From assembly GCF_000321225.1 (NCBI RefSeq), contig NW_004450480.1:2106583-2170582 (forward strand): a stretch of 64,000 bases of DNA, read 5' to 3'. A program made the position numbers and the translations under genes. Shown in pieces: positions 49,255 through 59,519 of the stretch. The DNA is from Odobenus rosmarus divergens. Taxonomy: Eukaryota; Chordata; Mammalia; Carnivora; Odobenidae. Under the pieces are notes generated by a model, which searched no databases, was not told the DNA's origin, and saw only the letters and a list, made by a program, of their open reading frames with translations. Positions within the stretch are counted from its first letter, which is position 1, and each line of letters opens with the position of its first letter.

Positions 49255-49312
49255 CTCCTTGGAATGTTGCCTCTTTCTGTGTCCTCCTTGGAATGTTGCC
49301 TCTTTCTGTGTC
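49255..49312. repeat. Tandem duplication, 29-bp unit, two copies
   Basis: The 29-base unit starting ctccttggaatgttgcctct occurs at 49,255-49,283 and again at 49,284-49,312 without visible differences. Confidence 0.95.
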
Positions 49313-49416
49313 CATTCATCCATCAACAGACACTTAGTTATCATCATTTGCATATTTTAAATAATGCTGCTATGAACACAGGAGTGCAAATTTCTGTTCA
49401 AGATAAGGATTGTGTT

Positions 49417-49600
49417 GGGCGCCTGGGTGGCTCAGTCATTAAGCGTCTGCCTTCAGCTCGGGTCCTGAGCTCAAGCCCCATGTCAGGCTCCCTACTCAGC
49501 GGGAAACCTGCTTCTCTCTCTCCCACTCCCCCTGCTTGTGTTCCCTCTCTCACTCTGTCTCCCTGTATCAAATGAATAAATAAAATCCTTAAAAAAAAAA
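49417..49600 (+). mobile_element. CAN-type tRNA-Lys SINE, sense
   Basis: 'gggcgcctgggtggctcagt' head, shortened body, 'tctctctcccactccccctg' segment and 'aatgaataaataaaatcctt' tail plus A run. No clean target duplication is visible. Confidence 0.95.
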
Positions 49601-49939
49601 TCCTTATGGATATATGTCCCAAAGTATGATTGTTGGATCGTTTGATAGTTCTCTTGTTAATTTCTTGAGGAACCTCCATACTGTTTTCCATGGTGGCTGT
49701 ACCAGTTCACATTCCCACCAACAGTGCATAGGGGTCCCCTTTTCTCTATGCCTCACTAACACTTGTTATTTCTTGTCTTTTTGAAAATATCCATCCTAAC
49801 AGGTGTGAGGTGATATCTTATGATTTTGATTTGCATTTCCTTGATAATTAATGACGTTAAGCACCTTTTTACGAACCTGTTGACCATTTGTATGTCTTCT
49901 TTGGAGAAATGTCTATTTAGTTCTCTTCCCCATTTTTTA

Positions 49940-50055
49940 AATTATTTTTTTATTATTATTATGTTATGTTAATCACCATACATTACATCATTAGTTTTTG
50001 ATGTAGTGTTCCATGATTCATTGTTTGCATATAACACCCAGTGCTCCATGCAGAA
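49940..50055 (-). mobile_element. Short carnivore LINE-1 3' end, antisense
   Basis: 'ttattattatgttatgttaa', 'tagtttttgatgtagtgttc' and 'cataacacccagtgctccat' are the reverse complement of a carnivore L1 3' terminus. About 115 bp, inserted in element E. Confidence 0.85.
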
Positions 50056-50365
50056 ATTGGCTAGTTGGGTTCTTTTGCAATTAAGTCATATGAGTTCCTT
50101 GTATATTTTGGATATTAACCCCTTATCAGATATGTGGCTTGCAAATATTTTCCCCCATTTGTTAGGTTGTCTTTTCATTTTGTTGATGATTTCCTATGCC
50201 ATACAGAAACTTTTTAACTGGATGGACTCTTGCTTGTTTTATTTTTGCATTTGTTGCCTTTGCTTTAAGTATAACATTTAAAAAAAATTCCCATCACCAT
50301 TATCAAGGATTTTACCCTTCTCTTCTAGGATTTTTGTAGTTTTAAGTCTTACACACAAAAAAAAT

Positions 50366-50520
50366 TCTATTCTTGAGATTTGGGAACACTTGGCTTCTAT
50401 GTTCTTTTGACATGCCCTACTCTTGTTTTCTGAGCACTTCTTTAATTTCTGGTAATACAAGATAGTACAGATTCCTCTTGTATTTTCCCTTTCCCAGCCC
50501 TCAAATCAGTTATTTATCTA
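50366..50520 (-). mobile_element. Ancient repeat, right half of split host element
   Basis: 'gttcttttgacatgccctac', 'tgagcacttctttaatttct' and 'tattttccctttcccagccc' continue the repeat whose left half is 31,830-31,949. This shows the LINE-1 pile between them is secondary. Confidence 0.55.
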
Positions 50521-50539
50521 AGAAGTCCTCATTCTCATT

Positions 50540-50675
50540 ATTGTATTGTATAAAATACAAGCTTCTTGAAGATAAGAATTTTGTTGTATTTACCACATTT
50601 CAATATCTATAAGCATCCCTGGCACCTAGTAAGCACTGGATTAGTTCTTGTAGAATGAATATTTGAATGACCGGA
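50540..50675 (+). mobile_element. L2 LINE 3' end, sense
   Basis: 'agcttcttgaagataagaat', 'catccctggcacctagtaag' and 'gtagaatgaatatttgaatg' are typical sense L2 3' end text. Confidence 0.75.
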
Positions 50676-50759
50676 TGCATATTAGAACTTTATGAAAGGT
50701 ACCAGTAGCCTCTAGACCTACCATATCATGTCTTAGTTAATAATCTATAAGAAAAGGAA

Positions 50760-50950
50760 ATGATGAGCTTGGGCTCTGGTTGCAGCCTGCCTGCCTAACT
50801 TCTTTGTGCTTATTCCATCTGTAAACTGGAGACAGTAACCCCTCCCTTGTGGCACTGAGCTCATTAAATGGGCCAATCCATGTATGGCACTTGTAACAGC
50901 ATCTGGCCCATAGTAACTGTTCCCTAAATATTAGATACTATTATTCTTAC
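50760..50950 (+). mobile_element. MIR SINE 3' half
   Basis: 'ttccatctgtaaactggaga', 'gctcattaaatgggccaatc' and 'gcatctggcccatagtaact' in sense order. Confidence 0.85.
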
Positions 50951-52619
50951 TGTGTTGTACTAAAATATGATCTGCATGTTGATTTGATTCTTCCATCTAT
51001 TTCCTCTGACAGTACTTATTGATTTACACTAATTTTCCATTTTAATTTGTTCATCAGAGCCAAATTAGCCTCCCCTTACACCCTAATCTGAGGAATGTTA
51101 AGTGACCACATCTTCCTCCTCTGTGTTCACATTCAATTAAGGGGGGACGGGGGAGAGAAAGAGTCAGGTAATGAGTAAGAACAAAAGTTTTATTACTACT
51201 AATGCTGGCTTTTATTATTTGGTGTAGACCTAAGGCTCAAATGGCCTTTGTAGTCCTTTCGCTATGACTAGACTTGGGATCTGCATGAGGATGTTTGCCC
51301 CACAGAGGGTCAAGGTAAATGATGCTACCTTATTCTCGCTTGAGATTAGGATACCCAAAAGATAGGTCACGTGTGCATAGCTAAGCTGAATACATTAACC
51401 CAGTGCAGGAGAGAATTACAGATCAAGGACTGTCAGACTCAGAAGGACTACCCTTCCTCTATGGGAAACACAAGTGAAAAAGAAGAGTAAAGACAGTAGT
51501 TTATTCTCAATACTTCAGAGTGAGCTTATGTTCCCATTTCATGGACTTGTACTAATGACAGGAGAGGAAGAAAGTGGTCTTTCATAGCTCTCACCTCCTT
51601 CCCGTAAAGTTGAATCACATAAATCACAAACCTACTTCCCTACCAGCTAAGAGGATTATGTCACATGTAAAGAACTTCAGCAGCTGAAAAAGGCGTCTCT
51701 GATTCACCTGAACCAGAAATAAAAATACAAGAATCTGATTTATTTGATTTTTCTCTTTTAAATTCTAACTGCATCCTCACGCCCAAAACAAATATTATGC
51801 ATGGAAGTCAGTTGCTTAATTAGCACAAGAGTGGTTTTGTTTCCATGACATAAATTCAAGTTAGGATAGGTCAGGTGACTTATGTAAAAACCACGGGCTT
51901 TCCTCTTGGTGTTGATCACCTGATCTGAAAAGTGCTTTTTCCAGGTTTTTATGAATGGACTGATTGGCAGTCCTGATCCCATTTACATGGATGTGGCTAA
52001 TGACTTAAACTCAACAACTAGGCTTGCAAATAGGTCATATCTTACTTGTCAACGCTGATGGATTGTGAGTGGGTGTGTGGAGTCTGATGCTGAGCATTTT
52101 CAGACCACTTTGAGCTTAGGAGGGAATAAAAGATGGCTATGATCTCTACCATGAGTTGGGCAAGAGAGAGCAACGGAAAAGGCTTGGTTTTTTATGTCTT
52201 ATACATTTAAGTCAGTGTCACATGTCCGCTTTCATGCTAATTTCTCCACTTACTGTAATTAATTACAAAATGCTCAAATGTATGTTGCTTATTTGGACGG
52301 ATTCATCCTTGGGAAGGTGAGCTTTAAGACAGGATTTACGGCAAGGATCAAAAACTCAAGTAACTGCCAGGCAGATAACATTACCAGACCAGAAATAGAA
52401 TACAGTTGGGTAGTAGTGACCATAAAAACACCTAGAAACTTGCCCCAAAGTGAAAGAAACAGAATGTTACCAGAACCACTGAACCTCCTTATATGTCCAT
52501 CCCCCATCCTGTTCCTCACATTCTTTCCCCCCAGAGGAAACCATATATGTGTCATTTCTCTTGGTTTGCTTTTGGCTTGTCCTTTTTGTATTGACTGGTT
52601 TCCTATATTGACTAAACAA
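50951..52619. other. Unique-looking non-coding DNA
   Basis: No repeat is recognised in about 1.7 kb. A 124-codon plus-strand frame at 52,278-52,652 has no recognised domain. Confidence 0.45.
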
Positions 52620-53111
52620 AATACTGTTATTTTTGGCTGTTTGGGGACTTAATAAAAATGAAATCATACTGCACTCTTTCTTTAGTGACTTGCTGCTACT
52701 ATAACCATACTTTTATGTGACTCTAAGTGCACAATTGCAAGATTTTCTCTAGAGTGTGTTCCAAAATCAGGAATTCTAGATTGCAGGGAATGTGCTTGTT
52801 CAATTTTGCTACTTAGTACCCTGGTGTTTCCTCAAGTGGGTGTGGTGTTTGCAGCTCCCACCTGCCAGGTAGAACTCCCCTTGTTCTGCATCTTCAGCAA
52901 CACTTGGTTTTGTCGGCTTTTTGACTTTTGCCAAATGACCGAGTATGCGGTAGTATCTCACTGAAATTTTAATTTGCATTTTTCTGACAACAGATGAGCA
53001 TCCCTTAATATTTTTATGGGCATTTATATTTCCTTTTCCTGTGAAATGACTGTTGGTGTCTTTTGTAGATGTTTTTTCTATTGCATGTTTTGTCTAAATT
53101 TCTGTTAGGAT

Positions 53112-53514
53112 TTTTTTTTATTAACATATAATGTATTATTTGTTTCAGGGGTACAGGTCTGTGCTTCATCAGTCTTAACAATTCACAGAGCTCACCATTG
53201 TACATACCTTCCCCAGTGTCCATCACCCAGCCACCCCATCCCTCCCACCCCCCCTCCACCCCAGCCACCCTCAGTTTGTTTCCAGATTAAGAGTCTCTTA
53301 CGGTTTGTCTCCCTCTCTGGTTTCATCTTGTTTCATTTTTCCCTCCCTTCCACTATGACCCTCTGTCTTGTTTCTCAAATTCCACATATCAGTGAGATCA
53401 TATGATAATCGTCTTTCTTGGATTGACTTATCCCGCTTAGCGTAATACCCTCTAGTTCCATCCACGTCGTTGCAAATGGCAAGATTTCATTTTTTGATGG
53501 CTGCATAATATTCC

Positions 53515-53548
<34 letters not shown>

Positions 53549-53828
53549 ACATCTTCTTTGTCCATTCATCTGTTGATGGACATCTAGGCTCTTTCCATAG
53601 TTTGGCTATTGTGGACATTGCTGCTATAAACATTGGGGTGCACGTGCCCCTCCAGATCACTACATTTGTATCTTTGGGGTAAATACCCAGTAGTGAAATT
53701 GCTGGGTTGTAGGGTAGCTCTCAGGACCCTCGGGGTCACAGAAAGACTAGGGGTGCCTGAGTGTGGCAGAGCTCCCAATTATCAGAGCAGGGAAGCCGGC
53801 TGCAAAGACGGAGCCAAGGAGTGGATTC
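53112..53828 (-). mobile_element. LINE-1 'F' with inverted 5' piece
   Basis: 53,112-53,721 is an antisense carnivore L1 3' UTR and ORF2 C-terminus. At 53,722 the text switches to what I recognise as carnivore L1 5' UTR in sense orientation ('ggggtcacagaaagactagg', 'gtgtggcagagctcccaatt', 'ggctgcaaagacggagccaa') up to 53,828. Flanks tctgttaggat (53,101-53,111) and tctattaggat (53,829-53,839) form an 11-bp target duplication with one mismatch, so both pieces arrived together. Geometry fits twin priming. Confidence 0.75.
53519..53547. repeat. (CA)n microsatellite
   Basis: CA run of about 29 bases inside element F, where L1s often carry a TATATA-type tract. Confidence 0.95.
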
Positions 53829-54802
53829 TCTATTAGGATGTTTTAAGGACATTTAAGTTCTTCAAACCATCTAGAATTGATATTTATGTATAGTGTGAGA
53901 TAGGGACCCAAATTCATGCTGTTCTATACTGAAAAACAACTCTCCCAGCACCAATTGTTTTGGATAGTACATCCTTTTCTTCACTCGTTTTACAGCACCA
54001 GTTGTATTCATACATGTGGGGTTTGCTTACATGTGGGTTTTTGACTTCGAGATTCACTGTGCTCATACAGTAGCTTATTTATGTATCCCTATGACATATA
54101 ACATTGTCTTGATGATTATAGCTGCATAGTAAGTGCTGATATTTGGCAGAATAAGGTCCCCATCTGGTTCTTCTTTTAAGCTGTTGTTATGACTCTGTTC
54201 TATTTTATATAAATTTTAGAATCAGATTGTAAAATTGTTCCCCCCCACACCACACACATACAAAAAAACTTGAAGTTGAATTGAAATTGCATTGAATCTA
54301 AAGATCTATTTGAGGAGAATTAGTGTCTGCATCATAAGTCTTCCCATTAATTTCACACTTTCAGTAGAGTTTTATAAATGCTATACAGACTATACATTTT
54401 AAAATAGAGTATTCTTAAGGGACTTATGTTTTTCTTTCATTTCTTACAGCTAGTATTTCCTTCCTTCTTTATTTAAATGAACAGCATCTCCAACACTTTT
54501 TTAAACAATAGTGATGATAGAAAACATCAATATCTTGTTTTTTGATCTTAAAACACATCTAAGATTTTCCCATCATATATGATCTTACACTTTTTGTTAC
54601 TCTGCTGTTTTCAAGTTGAACATATTTCTGTGCTGATCCAGAGATCAATCATTTGCTTGATCAATGATCAATAGATAGATATTGCTGTAGGTAGATAGAT
54701 TTTGATCAACGTATATATTCACTAATAGATGTTAAAATTTATAAGATTTTTGTTTGTTGTTAATCTTGTCATTTTCCCCTTGAATTAAAATTCAGAAGTC
54801 AG

Positions 54803-55000
54803 GGGCACCTGGGTGGCTCAGTTGGTTAAGCGACTGCCTTCAGCTCAGGTCATGATCTCAGGGTCCTGGGTTCGAGTTCCGCATCGGGCTCCCTGCTCAG
54901 CAGGAAGCCTGCTTCTCCCTCTCCCACTCCCCCTGTTTGTGTTCCCTCTCTTGCTGTCTCTCTCTCTGTCAAATAAATAAAATCTTAAAAAAAAAAAAAA
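54803..55000 (+). mobile_element. CAN-type tRNA-Lys SINE with clean duplication
   Basis: Complete SINE. The A box tggctcagttgg at 54,814-54,825 matches the Pol III consensus, and the B-box-like ggttcgagttcc is at 54,869-54,880. It is flanked by ATTCAGAAGTCAG at 54,790-54,802 and 55,000-55,012 (up to 16 bp if the preceding A bases are counted, so the tail boundary is ambiguous by 4 bases). Inserted into old LINE-1 M. Confidence 0.97.
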
Positions 55001-55635
55001 TTCAGAAGTCAGACTATCCCTGTATTTCAGAACGAAGATCTATTTGACTATTATATACTTGTAATACATTTTTTCATTCAACCCTATTTTGTTTAGTATT
55101 CTCACATAAATATTCTTAAGAGAAATAGACTAATAAATTCCTTGTTTTATCTTCTTCATATTTTGGAATCAGGGATGTATTTGACTTATAAAATAAGTGT
55201 TGTTTTTTTTTTTCTTCTCCTGGAAAAATCACAGTAGGGTAAGAATTATCTGTTCTTTTGAAAGATTAGAACCCACCTGTAAAATCATTTGGACCTAGGC
55301 CATATTATGGAAGTGGGTACATCGTTAATGACTGCTACAATCTCTGTTCTTTTTTTTAATCTTATGCCAAAGTATATATTTTGCCCTCCTTTCAGTTTTA
55401 TGGACACAGAGTTGTTTGCCCTTTCTCATTCTACATTTTGTGCTTTTTAAAAAATCTTTTCTCCTTTGTGTATATCATCAGTCTTAACAAAGGTTTACCT
55501 ATTTATCTTTTCAAAGTACTAGCTTTTACTTTTGTTAATCTTCTCTATTTTTTCTTCTTTGTTATATAGATGTCTGTTCTTTAGCATATCCTTAATTCTT
55601 TTCTTATCCATTTGCTCTATTTCTTTCTCAGTTTT

Positions 55636-57844
55636 CTTTTTAAAGAGTTTTATTGTAGCATAATTGACATAGAATAAACTGCACATATTTAAAGCCTACA
55701 TTTTGATAAAACTTGACATACGTATACAACCATAAGATGACTGCTTCAGCAGAAACATTGAACACATCCAGCACATCTTTGTAACTAACCCCTTTCCCAC
55801 CTATTCCAGCACCTTGTTTTACAGGGAACCACTGATCTGCTTTCTCTCCCTGTGAATCTGTTTGCATTTCCTATCATTTATCTAAATTGAACAACAATGT
55901 ATATATTCTTTTCTTTTGCCTGGCTTTTCTCAGCATAATTATTTTAAGGATAGTCTGTGTTGTTATATCAATATTGATGCTGTATCTATATTTTGTTCCT
56001 TTTTATTGATGGGTAGTATTCCTTTACATGGATATACCAATTGCCTACCCATTGAGCTATTGTTGGACATTTCAGTTGCTTCTGGGTTTCTACTACTACA
56101 AATAAGACTGCTATGATGTTTCATGCATAATTCTTTGTATTGGCATATGCTCTTTTCTCTTGGGTTAAATACCCAGGAGTGAAATGACTGGATCATTTAG
56201 TAGGTATATGATCAATTTTGAAGGAACTTCTAAAATGTTTTTTCAAAGTGATTGTGTCATCTTGGATACCCACCCGTATTATATGAGTGTTTCAGTTCTC
56301 TTACACGCTTGTAAACACTTGACAGGATCAGCCTTTCCAATTTTAGTCATTATAAAAATGTATACTGATATCCCATTATGGCAATATATAAAATCTTAAT
56401 TTGCATTTCCCTAATGGCTAGTAACATTGAGCCTGCTTCCATGCGCTTATTGCCTATTTCTATATCTTTTTGATGACATGTCCAAATGTTTTGCTCATTC
56501 TAATGGGGTTGCAAGTTTTGAGAGTTCTTTATATATTTTGGACACAAGTTTTTTTTTTAATCAGATGTGTGATTTGCAAATATTTTCTCCCAGCTTGTGG
56601 CTTATCTTTCTGTTATGTTAGCAGTATCTTTGTAAGAGCAAAAGCTTTTTTAATTTTTATGAAATCCAATTTATCAGACATTTTTGTGATTTTTTCATGT
56701 AGTATCTAAAAAATCATTGCCTAACCCAGCATCACAAAGATTCTTCCTACGTTTTCTTCTAGAAGTTTTATAGCTTAGGGTTTACATTCAGGTTTGTGGT
56801 CCATTTTGAAATAATTTTTATAGAAAGTATGAGGCATAGATAGAAAAACATTACTTACCATATTGATACCTGATTATTCCAGCATACTTTATTGAAAGAC
56901 TATCTTTTCTCCATTGAATTGCCTTTGCCTATTTGTCAAAAAAATCAGTTGTATATATATATATATATCCATCTTAGGACTCTATTCTTTTAGTAGATCT
57001 ATTTCCCTATATTTAAGCCAATACCACACTGTCTTGACAACTGTAGCTTTATAATAAATCTTGAAAATACAAGTATTGCACCTCTGTTTTCAAAGTTGTT
57101 TTGGCTATTTTTGGTCCTGTGCATTTTTGGAGTCATTTTAGAAACAACTTGGCTGTTTCTATAACACATCTACTGGGATTTGGAATGTATAGGTTGCATT
57201 GAATGCATAAGTTGAATTTGAGAGAATTTACATTTTTAACAATATTGAGACTTCCAACCAATGAGCATTTGTTTAGGTTGTCTTCAGTTTCTCCTTGCAG
57301 TGTTTTATAGTTTTCAGTGTACAGGGATTTCAAATATTTTGTCAGATTTATCCCTAGGTATATCATATTTTTAATGCTATTGGCAATAGCCTTGCATTTT
57401 CATTTCAATTTCACATTTTTCATTGTTAATATGCATAAAGAAAATGGGTTTTTGTACATTAATCTTCTATCTTGCAACCTTCCTAAATTACTTATTAATT
57501 CTAGTTTCTTTTTGCAAATTCCATCAGTCTTCCACATAAAATTTTTACTTCTTCCTTTCTAGTTTGAATGCCTTATTGTACTCCAGCCCAGTGTCGAATA
57601 GGAGTGGTGAGAACAGACAGGCCCTGACCTTATGGGGAAAAACTCTATCTTTTGCCATTAAGAATGATATTGGCTATAGGTCTTTTGTAGGTGTCCTTTA
57701 GCGGGTTAAGGAAGTACCATTCTATCCCTAGTTTGCTCAGAGTTTTTATTGAAAATAAATATTGGATCTTTGTCAAATTCTTCTTCTGTGTCTATTGAAA
57801 TGATCATAATATTTTTTAGAGTGTTAATATGGTGATTTACAATG
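55636..57844 (-). mobile_element. LINE-1 'G', 3' part, antisense
   Basis: The 3' UTR starts at 'aaagagttttattgtagcat'. ORF2 C-terminus follows ('ttaattcttcatgcat'-type text, 'acccaggagtgaaatgactg') up to the RT region at 57,844. The position of the FADD motif (about 57,530) no longer reads FADD. Continues at 58,388 after H and I. Frames are broken throughout. Confidence 0.8.
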
Positions 57845-58119
57845 AGTTTTAATTTTTATGTGTTAAGATGTATATAACAAAAATGTATCATTTTAACCAT
57901 TTTTAAACATACAATTCAGTGGTTTTAAGTACTTTCACAAAATTGTAAACTCTTACCAAAATCCACGTCCAGAACTCTTTCATTATCCCAAACAGAAGCT
58001 ATACCCATTAAAAAATCACCAGTCCCCTCAGCCTCTAGTAACTTCTCTTCTAGTTTCTGTCTCTATGAACTTGCCTACTCTAGATATTCATATAAATAGA
58101 ATCATATAATTCTTGTCCC
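57845..58119 (-). mobile_element. LINE-1 'H' 3' fragment, first part, antisense
   Basis: 'gtgttaagatgtatataaca', 'ccatttttaaacatacaatt' and 'ctgtctctatgaacttgcct' are an antisense L1 3' UTR inside ORF2 of G. Its last part is 58,348-58,387, separated by insertion I. Confidence 0.75.
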
Positions 58120-58347
58120 TTTTTTTATTCTCAGTTAGCCACTGTATAGTACATCATCAGTTTTTGATGTAGTGTTCAATGATTCATTAGTTGCGTATAA
58201 CACCCAGTGCTCAGCACAACATGTGCCCTCCTCAATACCCATCACAAGGCTACCCCATACCCCATCCCCCTCCCCTCTGAAACCCTCACTTTGTTTCCTG
58301 GAGTCTATAGTCTCTCATGGTTCATCTCCCTCTCTGAACAGGGAGAA
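58120..58347 (-). mobile_element. LINE-1 'I' carnivore-type 3' end, antisense, inside H
   Basis: 'ttttttattctcagttagcc', 'gtttttgatgtagtgttcaa' and 'gtataacacccagtgctcag' start a 228-bp carnivore L1 3' UTR fragment. Flanks attcttgtcc (58,109-58,118) and aatacttgtcc (58,347-58,357) suggest a short, diverged target duplication. Confidence 0.75.
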
Positions 58348-58387
58348 ATACTTGTCCTTCTGTGTCTGGCTTATTTCACCTAGCATA
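58348..58387 (-). mobile_element. LINE-1 'H', remaining part
   Basis: 'cttctgtgtctggcttattt' and 'cacctagcataatg' continue the H text interrupted at 58,119. Confidence 0.65.
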
Positions 58388-59519
58388 ATGTTTTATGAAA
58401 TGTTAAACCAACCTTACATTACTGGGATACATCCCACTCTGCCACGATGTATTCCTGAGTTCAGTATGCTCAAGTTTTATTTAGAATTTTTGCATCTATG
58501 TTCATGAGGAATTTTGGTCTAGTTTCTTTCTTGTAATGGCTTTGTCTGGTTGTGGTATCAGGGTAAAGCTGGCTTTGTAGAGTGAGTCGTGCAATCTTCC
58601 CTCTTCTTCACTTCTCTGAAAGAGCTGTGAAGAATTACTATTTTCTATGTTTAAGAGAATTCACCATTGTAACCATTTAGTCTTGGAGTTCTCTTTCTGA
58701 AGGTTGTTAACTACAAATTTAACTTCTTTAATAGATATATGGATATTCAAGTTACCTATATTTTCTTCAGTGATTTGCATCTCTCCAGGAATTTGTCTAT
58801 TTCATCTAAGATTTTTAATTTGTTGGCATATCGTTGTTCATCATATTTCCTTATTATCCTTGTGATATCTGAAGAATCTGTAATGTCACCTTCTCAGTCC
58901 TCACACTGGTCATTTGTGTCTTCTCTGTTTCCTGTTTGTTAAGTCTGGATAGAGACCAATTTCTTTCCTCTTTCAGAGAACCAGCTTTGTGTTTCATAGA
59001 TTTTTCTCTAATATTTTCTATTTTTGGTTTCATGGCTTACTTTGGATTACATTTTCTGTTCTTCATCTAGTTTTTCGAGGTGGAAACTGACATCATTGAT
59101 TTGACACTTCTCCATATACGTATTTACTATTTTAACAGCATCCCACAAATTTTGATAATTTTGTTATTTTGTTATCATTTTGTTATCATTTTCATTCATA
59201 TGAAATACTTTCTGATTTCTCTCTTAATTTCTTCTTTAACCCATAGATTGTGATTGTTTACTTTTCAAATATTTGGATATTTTCCAGAAATTTTTCTCTT
59301 ATTTATTTACATTTTAATTCATTGGTCAAAGAATATACTTTGTATGACCTGAATCCTTAAAATAAATGAGACTTGTTTGTGATCCAAAATAAAGTCATTT
59401 TGGGTAAAAGTCTGTGCACACTTGAAGAGTTGTATGTATTCTCATTTTGGGTAGAGTGTTCCAAAAATAATAATTACATCAAGGTAGTAAATTGTGGTGC
59501 AAAAATCTTCTGTATTCTT
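58388..59519 (-). mobile_element. LINE-1 'G', continued, antisense
   Basis: ORF2 of G resumes at 'tgaaatgttaaaccaacctt' and runs through the RT N-terminal side into the endonuclease ('gtgcacacttgaagagttgt'). It is then interrupted by L1 J at 59,520. Highly decayed. Confidence 0.75.

Larger units (their letters stand above)
46610..49312 (-). mobile_element. LINE-1 'A', 5' part, antisense
   Basis: Picks up where A stopped at 35,530: 'cattggagaatctagctaat' then 'tttgcatttaaagtaattat' (endonuclease N-terminal/inter-ORF region). Decayed ORF1 lies at about 46,850-48,020 and 5' UTR text at about 48,020-49,312. Interrupted by a 151-bp LINE-1 at 46,667-46,817. The 5' border at 49,312 coincides with a 29-bp tandem duplication. 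Only short broken frames remain. Confidence 0.75.
49313..50365 (-). mobile_element. LINE-1 'E' fragment, antisense
   Basis: Antisense ORF2 C-terminal region starts abruptly at 'attcatccatcaacagacac' and continues through 'cattcccaccaacagtgcat', 'tgatttgcatttccttgata' and 'tatattttggatattaaccc' to about 50,365, where the split ancient host repeat resumes. Interrupted by a SINE (49,417-49,600) and by a short L1 3' fragment (about 49,940-50,055). The matching 3' UTR may be part of what now looks like the 3' end of A at 31,950. Confidence 0.75.
52620..55635 (-). mobile_element. LINE-1 'M' (old), antisense
   Basis: Diverged antisense L1: 'aaatgaaatcatactgcact' (3' UTR/ORF2 border), 'ccttgttctgcatcttcagc', 'tttaatttgcatttttctga', 'atagggacccaaattcatgc' and 'aaattgcattgaatctaaag' follow ORF2 from C-terminus towards the RT. 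Interrupted by F (53,112-53,828) and a SINE (54,803-55,000). Ends where L1 G begins. No useful open frame. Confidence 0.7.
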
